A stretch of 64,000 nt of DNA from Enterobacter sp. SA187 (GCF_001888805.2 NZ_CP019113.1:744001-808000); one strand, 5' to 3'. Positions 16,514-24,604 are shown, counted from the stretch's first letter. Notes: a model not told the origin generated them from the letters alone. Translations and numbers: made by a program.

Positions 16514-17734
16514 TTAACCGTGGACGATTTTCGCGACGGCCTGCGCAAAACGTGCCATGCCCTCGTCGATGTCGCTCTCTTCCACCACCAGCGACGGCGC
16601 AAAACGCATCACGTCCGGCCCGGCGTTCAGCACCATCACCCCTTCGCTGGCGGCCGCATACAGGAAATCACGGGCGCGACCACGGTATTGCGGCTTCAGT
16701 TCTGCGCCAATCAGCAGACCCATACCGCGAATATCGCTGAACAGGTCATACTGCTCATCGATCTGTTGAAGATGTTTAACAAAGCGCTGGCGTTTTTCGT
16801 TCACCCCCTGCAACACTTCCGGCGTATTGATAATATCGAAGGCCGCGCCCGCTACCGCGCAGGCCAGCGGGTTGCCGCCGTAGGTGGATCCATGGGAGCC
16901 AACATGAAACGCGCTGGCGATCTCCTGGGTGGTCAGCATGGCGCTGACCGGGAAGCCGCCGCCCAGCGCTTTGGCGCTGGTGAGAATATCCGGCGTCACG
17001 CCGTAGTGCATATAGGCAAAGAGTTCACCGCTGCGGCCCATGCCGCACTGCACTTCATCAAATACCAGCAGCGCCTGATGTTCATCGCACAGCTCGCGCA
17101 GCCCTTGCAGAAATTCCGGAGTCGCCGCCGTAACGCCGCCCTCGCCCTGGATCGGCTCCACGACGACCGCGCAGGTGTGATCGTCCATCACCGCTTTGAC
17201 CGCGTGCAGATCGTTAAAGGGCACATGGATGATGTCCGCCGGTTTCGGCCCGAAGCCATCGGAATATTTCGGCTGTCCGCCCACCGACACGGTAAACAGC
17301 GACCGTCCATGGAAAGCATTGTGGAAGGCGATGATTTTCGTTTTATAGGGGCTGTGACGGGTGGAGGCGTAGTAGCGCGCCAGTTTGAAGGCCGTTTCAT
17401 TAGCTTCGGTGCCGGAGTTCATAAAGAGCACGCGCTCGGCAAAGGTGGCCTCAATCATTTTACGGCCCAGGCGCAGGGCCGGTTCGTTGGTAAAGACGTT
17501 GCTGGTGTGCCACAGGGTTTCCCCCTGGGTTTTTAACGCCTCAACCAGCGCCGGATGGCAATGACCGAGCGCCGTAACGGCAATACCGCCCGCAAAATCA
17601 ACGTACTCTTTACCCTGCTGATCCCACACGCGGCTGCCCTTCCCTTTTACCGGAATGAATTCAGCAGGTGCATAAATCGGCAGAATTACTTCGTCAAATG
17701 TTGCGCGCGTAATTGCGTTTTGTTCAGTTGCCAT
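16514..17734 (-). CDS. argD: ArgD, acetylornithine/succinyldiaminopimelate aminotransferase
   Basis: 406 residues. It is a PLP-dependent class III aminotransferase: PLP lysine Lys255 in SAKALGGGFPVSAML, plus FMNSGTEANETAFKLAR, VVEPIQGEGG and LLVFDEVQCGMGRSG. It acts in arginine synthesis (N-acetylornithine) and in lysine/diaminopimelate synthesis. A tandem pair of ARG boxes lies 32-70 bp upstream, pointing to ArgR repression. pabA lies upstream on the same strand with an 86 bp gap that contains these boxes. Confidence 0.97.
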   Translation of the reverse strand: MATEQNAITRATFDEVILPIYAPAEFIPVKGKGSRVWDQQGKEYVDFAGGIAVTALGHCHPALVEALKTQGETLWHTSNVFTNEPALRLGRKMIEATFAERVLFMNSGTEANETAFKLARYYASTRHSPYKTKIIAFHNAFHGRSLFTVSVGGQPKYSDGFGPKPADIIHVPFNDLHAVKAVMDDHTCAVVVEPIQGEGGVTAATPEFLQGLRELCDEHQALLVFDEVQCGMGRSGELFAYMHYGVTPDILTSAKALGGGFPVSAMLTTQEIASAFHVGSHGSTYGGNPLACAVAGAAFDIINTPEVLQGVNEKRQRFVKHLQQIDEQYDLFSDIRGMGLLIGAELKPQYRGRARDFLYAAASEGVMVLNAGPDVMRFAPSLVVEESDIDEGMARFAQAVAKIVHG

Positions 17735-17765
17735 GTCACGCCCATCCGTTTTGTGCTGTATTAAT

Positions 17766-17804
17766 TATGAAAATATAAGCACAAAATATGCATAAAAAAT
17801 CACA
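17766..17804 (-). promoter_or_regulatory. Tandem ARG boxes (ArgR operator) upstream of argD
   Basis: On the argD strand, TGATT-TTTT-ATGCA (17802-17789) and TGCTT-ATAT-TTTCA (17781-17768) match the TGAAT-W4-ATTCA core at 8/10 and 7/10 positions. Their start points are 21 bp apart, exactly the spacing of two 18 bp ARG boxes separated by 3 bp, as hexameric ArgR requires. This supports arginine repression of argD independently of pabA. Confidence 0.75.
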
Positions 17805-17820
17805 ACAAGGCAACAAAAAA

Positions 17821-18384
17821 TCATCGCGACAGGAAATTAGCCAGCAGTTCATGCCCCTGTTCGCTGAGGATGCTTTCCGGATGAAACTGCACGCCTTCCA
17901 GATCCCACTCCCGGTGGCGGATGCCCATTATTTCCTGCGTATCGCTCCAGGCGGTGACGTCAAAGCAGTCGGGCAGCGAGGCGGGTTCGATCACCAGCGA
18001 ATGATAGCGGGTAACGGTTAACGGATTATTCAGCCCCTGAAACACGCCCTTCCCCGTATGGGTGACCGGCGAGGTTTTGCCGTGCATCACTTTTTGCGCC
18101 CGCACAATGCGCGCGCCAAACACCTGCGCAATCGCCTGATGTCCCAGACACACGCCCAGCACCGGCAGCTTGCCGGCGTAATGGCGGATCACCTCCAGCG
18201 ACACGCCAGATTCGTCCGGCGTACAGGGACCGGGGGAGATCACGATTTTGTCCGGTGACAGGCTGTCGATATCGGCAAGGCTAATAACGTCATTGCGCCT
18301 GACTTCCACCTGCGCGCCCAGCTCGCAAAAGTACTGGTAGAGGTTCCAGGTAAAAGAGTCGTAGTTGTCGATAAGCAGGATCAT
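17821..18384 (-). CDS. pabA: PabA, aminodeoxychorismate synthase glutaminase subunit
   Basis: 187 residues from MILLIDNYDSFTWNLYQYFCELGA; a 7-residue longer frame start is rejected because the family begins here. It is a class I glutamine amidotransferase with nucleophile Cys79 in GVCLGHQA and the His/Glu of GVQFHPES. It supplies ammonia to PabB for 4-amino-4-deoxychorismate, the precursor of p-aminobenzoate and folate. The partner pabB is not in the window, as in E. coli. It lies downstream of fic on the same strand, separated by a REP unit. Confidence 0.96.
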   Translation of the reverse strand: MILLIDNYDSFTWNLYQYFCELGAQVEVRRNDVISLADIDSLSPDKIVISPGPCTPDESGVSLEVIRHYAGKLPVLGVCLGHQAIAQVFGARIVRAQKVMHGKTSPVTHTGKGVFQGLNNPLTVTRYHSLVIEPASLPDCFDVTAWSDTQEIMGIRHREWDLEGVQFHPESILSEQGHELLANFLSR

Positions 18385-18436
18385 GGTGCGGGATCTTTCA
18401 GTCAAAAAATGCGATGGGGGTAGTGTACCTGTTTTA

Positions 18437-18490
18437 TTGCCCGGCGGCGCAGGCTTGCCGGGCCTGCAAAAAATACCGATCCGCCGGGCG
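18437..18490. repeat. REP unit(s) between fic and pabA
   Basis: TTGCCCGGCGGCGCAGGCTT...GCCGGGCCTGC (18437-18466) is a full unit. CCGCCGGGCG (18480-18489) is a fragment of a second one. They sit between two co-directional genes, where REP stems can stabilise upstream mRNA. Confidence 0.7.
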
Positions 18491-18495
18491 TTGGC

Positions 18496-19098
18496 TTACT
18501 CTGCCTCTTTCGCTTCACTGACCACCTTGCTAAAGATTTTGGTCAGTGCAGAGAGATCGCCCATTGCGCCGCTCTGATTCGCCTGGCTCCAGGCATCCGG
18601 CTTGATGCCGCGCCAGTCCAGCATGTAACCGGCGTGGATCGCCAACTGCTCGAAGAAAATACGCTGGGCAATACCGTTGCCGATGCGGAACGGGTGCAGC
18701 ACGTTGATTTCGCAATAATAGTGCGCAAGGCGTTCGGTGAAAGCGTCTTTCTCAAGACCCTGCAACCAGTTTTCCACTTCCAGCTCCTGCATCAGGGCGT
18801 TGCCCTCTTTTTCGATGTAATCGAAATGGCAGAAACGCGTGTCGCCCTGATAGATGTCCACTTCGCGAATATCGCCCGCCCAGTCAAAAATATCCTGATA
18901 CAGATGGCGGTGAATGGCGCACAGGTGCGGCAGGCCGGGGGTATCCGTGCCTAACGGCAGGGTGGCGGCGCGCAGCGCGGTAAACTGATACGCCGCTTCT
19001 TCCAGACGCTGTGTCTGACGAATGCCGAGCTTATTGCGCATCACATTGAGGCCGGGGTAAAGATAGGGATCGCGCCCGTCGCCAAACTTATCGCTCAT
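18496..19098 (-). CDS. fic: Fic family protein (FicT-like AMP transferase)
   Basis: 200 residues, matching E. coli Fic over its length. The Fic loop reads HPFRIGNGIAQR (residues 135-146). The catalytic His135 and GNG are present. The canonical Asp/Glu after HPFR is Ile, and the first Arg of GNGR is Ile. E. coli Fic is also altered here (HPFRVGSGIAQR as I recall it), so this looks like a lineage trait rather than recent decay. Active homologues AMPylate targets such as type II topoisomerases. It overlaps yhfG, the likely antitoxin, by 11 bp. Confidence 0.92.
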   Translation of the reverse strand: MSDKFGDGRDPYLYPGLNVMRNKLGIRQTQRLEEAAYQFTALRAATLPLGTDTPGLPHLCAIHRHLYQDIFDWAGDIREVDIYQGDTRFCHFDYIEKEGNALMQELEVENWLQGLEKDAFTERLAHYYCEINVLHPFRIGNGIAQRIFFEQLAIHAGYMLDWRGIKPDAWSQANQSGAMGDLSALTKIFSKVVSEAKEAE

Positions 19099-19258
19099 GG
19101 TTCCCCCTTAACGCTTCAATGCGCACGTTCGCTTCGTCGGCGCTCAGTTTGATCTCTTCACACTCGACGCCTTCAAGCCGTCTGCTGGCCTGGAAATTGA
19201 CGTTACGCTGCTGTTCCCAGAGACGGGATTTTTGCCGGTCGGTGAGTTTTTTAGCCAT
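19088..19258 (-). CDS. yhfG: YhfG, FicA-type antitoxin
   Basis: 56 residues: MAKKLTDRQKSRLWEQQRNVNFQASRRLEGVECEEIKLSADEANVRIEALRGNHER. The segment S25-RRL-E29-G30 fits the class I Fic inhibitory motif (S/T)xxxE(G/N), whose Glu blocks productive ATP binding in the paired Fic active site. The start is set at the ATG after a GGAGG site; an upstream frame extension is not family-like. It is translated just before fic with an 11 bp overlap, which suits a toxin-antitoxin pair. Confidence 0.88.
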   Translation of the reverse strand: MAKKLTDRQKSRLWEQQRNVNFQASRRLEGVECEEIKLSADEANVRIEALRGNHER

Positions 19259-19363
19259 GACGCCTCCCTGTTGTTGTCGCCCATGAGCCACAAGTATAAG
19301 CGGCAATCCGGCGTTGCGCAGGGGAGCGAAGAGGAGCACGGGCCGCAAAACCCGTGCAAAATG

Positions 19364-19936
19364 TTACGGCAGGACTTTCGCGGAAAGGATCACAACAGGT
19401 TTGGTTGGCACATTCTGGTAAGGGCCGACATCGTGCGTCTGCACCTGAGAAATCTTGTCCGCCACATCCATACCTTTCACAACTTTACCGAATACCGCAT
19501 AGCCGAAATCGCGCTGACCGTGATCGAGGAAGGCGTTATCCGCTACGTTTAAGAAAAACTGGCTGGTCGCGCTGTCTTTATCCGCGGTGCGCGCCATTGA
19601 GATAGTGCCGCGGGTATTACGCAGGCCGTTATCCGCTTCGTTTTTGATCGGCGGATTGGGCTGTTTCTGCTGCATCTGCTCGTTGAAACCGCCGCCCTGC
19701 ACCATAAAGCCCGGGATCACGCGGTGGAAGGTGGTGTTGTTATAAAAACCACTGTTCACATAGTCGAGGAAGTTTTGCACGGACACCGGGGCTTTCTGGC
19801 TGTTCAGCTCCAGTTCGATGTTACCGGCAGACGTGGTCAACAGAACATGGGGATCACCTTTTGCTGCCAGCGCAGCGGGGGAAATTGCAGAAAGAGCAAA
19901 TACAGCTGCGACAGCCGCCAGAGTCATTTTAACCAT
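19364..19936 (-). CDS. ppiA: PpiA, periplasmic peptidyl-prolyl cis-trans isomerase (cyclophilin A)
   Basis: 190 residues with a Sec signal peptide (MVKMTLAAVAAVFALSAISPAALA, cleavage before AKGDP). The cyclophilin core includes NTTFHRVIPGFMVQGGGF, GTISMART and SQFFLNVADNAFLDHGQRDFGYAVFGKVVKGMDV. It assists proline-limited folding in the periplasm. The divergent region shared with tsgA holds a strong candidate CRP site. Confidence 0.97.
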   Translation of the reverse strand: MVKMTLAAVAAVFALSAISPAALAAKGDPHVLLTTSAGNIELELNSQKAPVSVQNFLDYVNSGFYNNTTFHRVIPGFMVQGGGFNEQMQQKQPNPPIKNEADNGLRNTRGTISMARTADKDSATSQFFLNVADNAFLDHGQRDFGYAVFGKVVKGMDVADKISQVQTHDVGPYQNVPTKPVVILSAKVLP

Positions 19937-20078
19937 GAGAATTCCTAAACATAGAGCGGTAAAAGAGCGAGTGGATAGATTCTAAAGAGGCGATAGCTCA
20001 CAGGCCAGCCTTTTACCTAATTTTACGAAATTGAAACAGTTGTAACCTCACAAATTTATGATAAATAGCGGCCTAAAG

Positions 20079-20094
20079 TGTGAGCGATCTCATA
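20079..20094. promoter_or_regulatory. Candidate CRP site between ppiA and tsgA
   Basis: TGTGA-GCGATC-TCATA matches TGTGA-N6-TCACA at 9 of 10 core positions. It lies 143 bp upstream of ppiA and 122 bp upstream of tsgA. CRP control of ppiA is known in E. coli, which makes that assignment more likely. The rest of the 279 bp gap (19937-20215) is A+T-rich with no gene. Confidence 0.65.
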
Positions 20095-20215
20095 ATAAAT
20101 ACTGCAATAAGTTTCATATTCATTATTAAAGATTTAAATGTATCACTTTATTGCATAAAATCTGCCCGTTCACAGCGCTGTCAACGCGCTTTACACTTAT
20201 ATGCACAGGCCAGAC

Positions 20216-21400
20216 ATGACTAACAGCAACCGTATCAAGCTCACATGGATCAGCTTCTTCTCCTACGCCCTTACCGGCGCGTTGGTGATCGTCACCGGAA
20301 TGGTGATGGGAAATATCGCAGAATACTTTAATCTGCCGGTATCCAGTATGAGTAACACCTTCACCTTCCTGAACGCCGGGATCTTAATCTCTATCTTCCT
20401 GAACGCCTGGCTGATGGAAATCGTGCCGCTGAAAACGCAGCTGCGCTTTGGTTTTGTGCTGATGATTCTGGCCGTTGCCGGACTGATGCTGACCCACAGC
20501 CTGGCGCTGTTCTCCGCCGCCATGTTCGTGCTCGGTCTGGTCAGCGGCATCACCATGTCGATTGGTACTTTCCTGGTCACGCAGATGTATGAAGGCCGCC
20601 AGCGTGGTTCGCGCCTGCTGTTCACCGACTCCTTCTTCAGCATGGCCGGGATGATTTTCCCGATGGTCGCCGCTTACCTGCTGGCGCGCAGCATCGAATG
20701 GTACTGGGTTTACGCCTGTATCGGCCTGGTGTACGTCGCTATCTTTATTCTGACCATTGGTTGTGAATTCCCGGCGCTGGGCAAACATGCGGCACCGGGC
20801 GACAAGCCGGTAGTGAAAGAAAAATGGGGCATCGGCGTGCTGTTCCTGTCCATCGCGGCCATGTGCTACATCCTGGGTCAGCTGGGCTTTATCGCCTGGG
20901 TTCCGGAATACGTGAAAGGCATGGGCATGGACGTCAGCGCTCAGGGCAAACTGGTGAGTGATTTCTGGATGTCGTACATGGTCGGCATGTGGGCGTTCAG
21001 CTTCATCCTGCGCTTCTTCGATCTGCAGCGCATTCTGACCATTCTGGCAGGCCTGGCGGCGGTACTGATGTACCTGTTCATCACCAGCGCTACCGACCAT
21101 ATGGCGTGGTTTATCATGGCACTGGGCTTCTTCTCCAGCGCGATCTACACCACCATCATCACGCTCGGCTCGCAACAGACGAAAGTGGCGTCGCCGAAGC
21201 TGGTTAACTTTATTCTGACCTGCGGCACCATCGGCACCATGCTGACCTTCATCGTCACCGGCCCGATTGTTGCCAGTAGCGGCCCGCAGGCGGCACTGTT
21301 CACCGCCAACGGGCTGTACGCGGTAGTCTTCGTGATGTGCTTTGCGCTGGGCTTCGTTACCCGTCATCGCCAGCATGGCGCAACGGCAACTGCACACTAA
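20216..21400 (+). CDS. tsgA: TsgA, major facilitator superfamily transporter
   Basis: 394 residues, starting MTNSNRIKLTWISFFSYALTGALVIVTGMVMGN; five codons of upstream frame are excluded to match the family start. Twelve hydrophobic segments are visible, with the mid-protein cytoplasmic loop GKHAAPGDKPVVKEKWG. TsgA was described in Salmonella as a growth-suppressor-linked membrane protein; its substrate is unknown. It is followed by a clear terminator before the nir promoter. Confidence 0.93.
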   Translation: MTNSNRIKLTWISFFSYALTGALVIVTGMVMGNIAEYFNLPVSSMSNTFTFLNAGILISIFLNAWLMEIVPLKTQLRFGFVLMILAVAGLMLTHSLALFSAAMFVLGLVSGITMSIGTFLVTQMYEGRQRGSRLLFTDSFFSMAGMIFPMVAAYLLARSIEWYWVYACIGLVYVAIFILTIGCEFPALGKHAAPGDKPVVKEKWGIGVLFLSIAAMCYILGQLGFIAWVPEYVKGMGMDVSAQGKLVSDFWMSYMVGMWAFSFILRFFDLQRILTILAGLAAVLMYLFITSATDHMAWFIMALGFFSSAIYTTIITLGSQQTKVASPKLVNFILTCGTIGTMLTFIVTGPIVASSGPQAALFTANGLYAVVFVMCFALGFVTRHRQHGATATAH

Positions 21401-21407
21401 TCTCTGC

Positions 21408-21437
21408 GCCCCTTTCCTGCCGGGAAGGGGCATTTTT
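21408..21437 (+). terminator. tsgA intrinsic terminator
   Basis: GCCCCTTTCC (21408-21417) pairs with GGGAAGGGGC (21422-21431), one G-U wobble and a 4 nt loop, followed by ATTTTTT. It insulates nirB from tsgA. Confidence 0.9.
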
Positions 21438-21540
21438 TGCTGTACTTCCCCGCATAAAAACACTACTCCATCCCTGTAAATGACCTCCTGATCTTAAGGA
21501 GTAGGTCGTTTTCTTAAAAACCCTGTTTTTTGCTCAGATT

Positions 21541-21583
21541 TTCCTCAACTCTGAAAAGCCTGACATTTCCTCAACTTAGAAAA
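21541..21583. repeat. Direct repeat pair upstream of nirB
   Basis: TTCCTCAACTCTGAAAA (21541-21557) and TTCCTCAACTTAGAAAA (21567-21583) are identical at 15 of 17 positions and start 26 bp apart. They lie about 100-140 bp upstream of the predicted nirB transcription start, in the zone where E. coli has Fis and IHF control sites. I do not recognise the element. The 304 bp gap 21401-21704 otherwise holds the tsgA terminator and the nir promoter. Confidence 0.7.
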
Positions 21584-21603
21584 ATCCCCTGAAATCAGTC
21601 ATC

Positions 21604-21619
21604 TACTCATTAAGGAGTA
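21604..21619. promoter_or_regulatory. NarL/NarP 7-2-7 site of the nir promoter
   Basis: TACTCAT-TA-AGGAGTA is an inverted pair of NarL heptamers (TACYNMT) with a 2 bp gap. Its centre is 28 bp upstream of the FNR site centre, equal to the -69.5/-41.5 spacing at E. coli nirB. This implies nitrate/nitrite activation on top of anaerobic control. Confidence 0.85.
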
Positions 21620-21632
21620 GTTAAAGGTGTAA

Positions 21633-21646
21633 TTGATTTGCATCAA
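21633..21646. promoter_or_regulatory. FNR site of the nir promoter
   Basis: TTGAT-TTGC-ATCAA is a perfect match to TTGAT-N4-ATCAA. If centred at -41.5, transcription would start near 21681, with TAAGGT (21668-21673) as the -10 region. It implies anaerobic induction of nirBDC. Confidence 0.92.
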
Positions 21647-21704
21647 TAAACGCCATTGCTGAATCGTTAAGGTAGGCAGTAATAGAAAAGAAATCGAGGC
21701 AAAA

Positions 21705-24248
21705 ATGAGCAAAGTCAAACTCGCTATAATCGGTAACGGCATGGTCGGCCACCGCTTTGTTGAGGATCTTCTCGATAAAGCGGATGCCAGCCAGTTCGAC
21801 ATTACCATTTTTTGTGAAGAACCCCGTAAAGCCTACGATCGCGTTCACCTGTCTTCCTACTTCTCTCACCATACCGCTGAAGAGCTGTCGCTGGTGCGGG
21901 AAGGATTTTACGAGAAGCACGGCGTTAAGGTGCTGGTCGGCGAGCGCGCTATCACCATTAACCGCCAGGAAAAAGTGATCCACTCCAGCGCAGGCCGCAC
22001 GGTCTATTACGATAAACTGATCATGGCGACCGGCTCCTACCCGTGGATCCCGCCCATCAAAGGTTCTGACACGCAGGACTGTTTTGTTTACCGCACCATT
22101 GAAGATCTGAACGCCATCGAAGCCTGCGCCCGTCGCAGCCGTCGCGGCGCGGTGGTCGGCGGCGGTCTGCTCGGTCTGGAAGCCGCAGGCGCGCTGAAAA
22201 ACCTCGGCGTTGAAACGCATGTTATCGAGTTCGCGCCAATGCTGATGGCGGAACAGCTTGATCAGATGGGCGGCGAACAGCTGCGCCGTAAAATTGAAAG
22301 CATGGGCGTGCGCGTGCACACCAGCAAAAACACCCAGGAGATCGTGCAGGAAGGCGTTGAAGGCCGCAAAACCATGCGCTTCGCCGACGGCAGCGATCTG
22401 GAAATCGACTTTATCGTCTTCTCCACCGGTATTCGCCCGCGCGACAAACTGGCTACCCAGTGCGGCCTGGCAGTCGCGGCACGCGGCGGTATCGTGATTA
22501 ACGACACCTGCCAGACTTCCGACCCGGACATCTACGCCATCGGCGAATGCGCCAGCTGGAATAACCGCGTATACGGTCTGGTCGCGCCGGGCTACAAAAT
22601 GGCGCAGGTTGCCGTTGACCATATCCTCGGCAACACCAACGCCTTTGAAGGCGCCGACCTCAGCGCCAAGCTGAAACTGCTCGGCGTGGACGTAGGCGGT
22701 ATCGGCGATGCGCATGGCCGTACGCCGGGCGCGCGCAGCTACGTGTACCTCGACGAAAGCAAAGAAGTCTATAAACGCCTGATCGTCAGCCCGGACAATA
22801 AAACCCTGCTCGGCGCGGTGCTGGTGGGCGACACCAGCGACTTCGGCAACCTGCAACAACTGGTGCTGAACGCCATTGAACTGCCGGAAAACCCGGACGC
22901 GCTGATCCTGCCCGCCCACGCAGGCAGCGGCAAACCGTCAATCGGCGTGGATAAACTGCCGGACAGCGCGCAAATCTGCTCCTGCTTCGACGTCACCAAA
23001 GGCATGCTGATTTCCGCCATCAACAAAGGCTGCCATACCGTGGCGGCGCTGAAAGCGGAAACCAAAGCCGGTACCGGCTGCGGCGGTTGTATCCCGCTGG
23101 TCACCCAGGTGCTGAACGCTGAGCTGGCGAAACAGGGTATTGAAGTTAACCATAACCTGTGCGAACACTTTGCGTTTTCCCGTCAGGAGCTGTACCACCT
23201 GATCCGCGTGGAAGGCATCAAAACCTTCGACGAACTGCTGCACAAATACGGTAAAGGCTACGGCTGTGAAGTCTGTAAACCGACCGTCGGCTCGCTGCTG
23301 GCCTCCTGCTGGAATGAGTACGTATTGAAACCGCAGCACACGCCTTTGCAGGATACCAACGACAACTTCCTGGCGAATATCCAGAAAGACGGCACCTACT
23401 CGGTGATCCCGCGCTCTGCTGGCGGCGAAATCACCCCGGAAGGGCTGATGGAAGTCGGCCGTATCGCCCGCGAATTTAACCTGTACACCAAAATCACCGG
23501 CTCTCAGCGTATCGGCCTGTTCGGGGCGCAGAAAGATGACCTGCCGGAAATCTGGCGTCAGCTTATCGAGGCGGGCTTCGAAACCGGTCATGCCTATGCC
23601 AAAGCGCTGCGTATGGCGAAAACCTGCGTCGGCTCCACCTGGTGCCGTTACGGCGTGGGCGACAGCGTGGGCTTCGGCGTCGAGCTGGAAAACCGCTACA
23701 AAGGCATCCGCACCCCGCACAAAATGAAGTTTGGCGTGTCCGGCTGTACCCGTGAATGTGCGGAAGCGCAGGGTAAAGACGTGGGCATCATCGCCACCGA
23801 TAAAGGCTGGAACCTGTACGTCTGCGGTAACGGCGGTATGAAACCACGCCACGCCGACCTGCTGGCGGCGGATCTTGATCGCGATACGCTGGTGAAATAC
23901 CTCGACCGCTTCATGATGTTCTACATCCGCACCGCCGACAAGCTGACCCGTACCGCGCCATGGCTGGAAAATATGGAAGGCGGCATTGATTACCTGAAGA
24001 GCGTGATCATTGACGACAAGCTGGGCCTGAACGCGCAGCTGGAAGCCGAAATGACCCGTCTGCGCGAGGCGGTGGTCTGCGAGTGGACCGAAACCGTCAA
24101 CGATCCGCAGGCGCAGGTGCGCTTCAAACACTTCATTAACAGCCCGCAGCGCGATCCGAACGTGCAGATCGTCCCGGAACGTCAACAGCATCGCCCGGCC
24201 ACGCCTTATGAGCGTATCCCGGTGACCATGGTGGAGGAAACCGTATGA
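21705..24248 (+). CDS. nirB: NirB, NADH-dependent nitrite reductase large subunit
   Basis: 847 residues. The N-terminal pyridine-nucleotide/FAD domain (IGNGMVGHRFVEDL; ATGSYPWIPPIKG; VVGGGLLGLEAAG) is followed by a BFD-type [2Fe-2S] region with C425-S-C427 and C459-GG-C462. The C-terminal sirohaem/[4Fe-4S] domain has C641-x5-C647 and C681-TRE-C685. The enzyme reduces nitrite to ammonium in the cytoplasm using NADH. It is the first gene of nirBDC-cysG, driven by the FNR/NarL promoter, with ribosome-binding site GAGGC. It overlaps nirD by 4 bp. Confidence 0.98.
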   Translation: MSKVKLAIIGNGMVGHRFVEDLLDKADASQFDITIFCEEPRKAYDRVHLSSYFSHHTAEELSLVREGFYEKHGVKVLVGERAITINRQEKVIHSSAGRTVYYDKLIMATGSYPWIPPIKGSDTQDCFVYRTIEDLNAIEACARRSRRGAVVGGGLLGLEAAGALKNLGVETHVIEFAPMLMAEQLDQMGGEQLRRKIESMGVRVHTSKNTQEIVQEGVEGRKTMRFADGSDLEIDFIVFSTGIRPRDKLATQCGLAVAARGGIVINDTCQTSDPDIYAIGECASWNNRVYGLVAPGYKMAQVAVDHILGNTNAFEGADLSAKLKLLGVDVGGIGDAHGRTPGARSYVYLDESKEVYKRLIVSPDNKTLLGAVLVGDTSDFGNLQQLVLNAIELPENPDALILPAHAGSGKPSIGVDKLPDSAQICSCFDVTKGMLISAINKGCHTVAALKAETKAGTGCGGCIPLVTQVLNAELAKQGIEVNHNLCEHFAFSRQELYHLIRVEGIKTFDELLHKYGKGYGCEVCKPTVGSLLASCWNEYVLKPQHTPLQDTNDNFLANIQKDGTYSVIPRSAGGEITPEGLMEVGRIAREFNLYTKITGSQRIGLFGAQKDDLPEIWRQLIEAGFETGHAYAKALRMAKTCVGSTWCRYGVGDSVGFGVELENRYKGIRTPHKMKFGVSGCTRECAEAQGKDVGIIATDKGWNLYVCGNGGMKPRHADLLAADLDRDTLVKYLDRFMMFYIRTADKLTRTAPWLENMEGGIDYLKSVIIDDKLGLNAQLEAEMTRLREAVVCEWTETVNDPQAQVRFKHFINSPQRDPNVQIVPERQQHRPATPYERIPVTMVEETV

Positions 24249-24571
24249 GCCAGTGGAACACTATCTGCAACATCGCTGACATCATTCCGCAGACCGGCGT
24301 TTGCGCGCTGGTGAACGATCAGCAGGTGGCGATTTTTCGCCCGCGTCAGGACGAGGAAGTTTTTGCCATCAGCAATATCGACCCGTTTTTTGAAGCGAGC
24401 GTGCTGTCGCGCGGCCTGATTGCCGAGCACAACGGCGAGCTGTGGGTCGCCAGCCCGCTGAAAAAACAGCGTTTCCGTCTGCGGGACGGGCTGTGCATGG
24501 AGGATGAAAGCCACTCGGTCGCGCATTTTGACGCGCGGGTGAAGGATGGCGAAGTGCAGGTACGCTGTTAA
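24245..24571 (+). CDS. nirD: NirD, nitrite reductase small subunit
   Basis: 108 residues with a Rieske-like fold that lacks the Cys-X-His cluster ligands, as usual for enteric NirD. The N-terminus is MSQWNTICNIADIIPQTGVCALVNDQQVAIF. It starts in the nirB stop (ATGA overlap) and is presumably made in step with NirB to form the cytoplasmic complex. A strong hairpin plus T-run lies directly behind it. Confidence 0.96.
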   Translation: MSQWNTICNIADIIPQTGVCALVNDQQVAIFRPRQDEEVFAISNIDPFFEASVLSRGLIAEHNGELWVASPLKKQRFRLRDGLCMEDESHSVAHFDARVKDGEVQVRC

Positions 24572-24578
24572 GCATTCA

Positions 24579-24604
24579 GGGAGGCGCAACGCCTCCCCTT
24601 TTTT
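24579..24604 (+). terminator. Intrinsic terminator inside the nir operon (after nirD)
   Basis: GGGAGGCG-N4-type stem: GGGAGGCG (24579-24586) pairs perfectly with CGCCTCCC (24590-24597) over a 3 nt loop, followed by CTTTTTTT. It looks fully competent, so transcription into nirC-cysG would require read-through or a separate promoter in the A+T-rich 24605-24686 stretch. Confidence 0.88.

Noticed and set aside
16376..17536. 386-codon open frame on the + strand opposite argD
   Set aside because: Antisense shadow of argD, running through the REP pair; no start signal.
18496..19258. Fic/YhfG as part of a new defence island
   Set aside because: The pair is a conserved core locus at this position in enterics and no other defence genes surround it.
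22938..24191. 417-codon open frame on the - strand opposite nirB
   Set aside because: It mirrors the codon pattern of nirB, has no ribosome-binding site and no family resemblance; a shadow of a G+C-rich gene.
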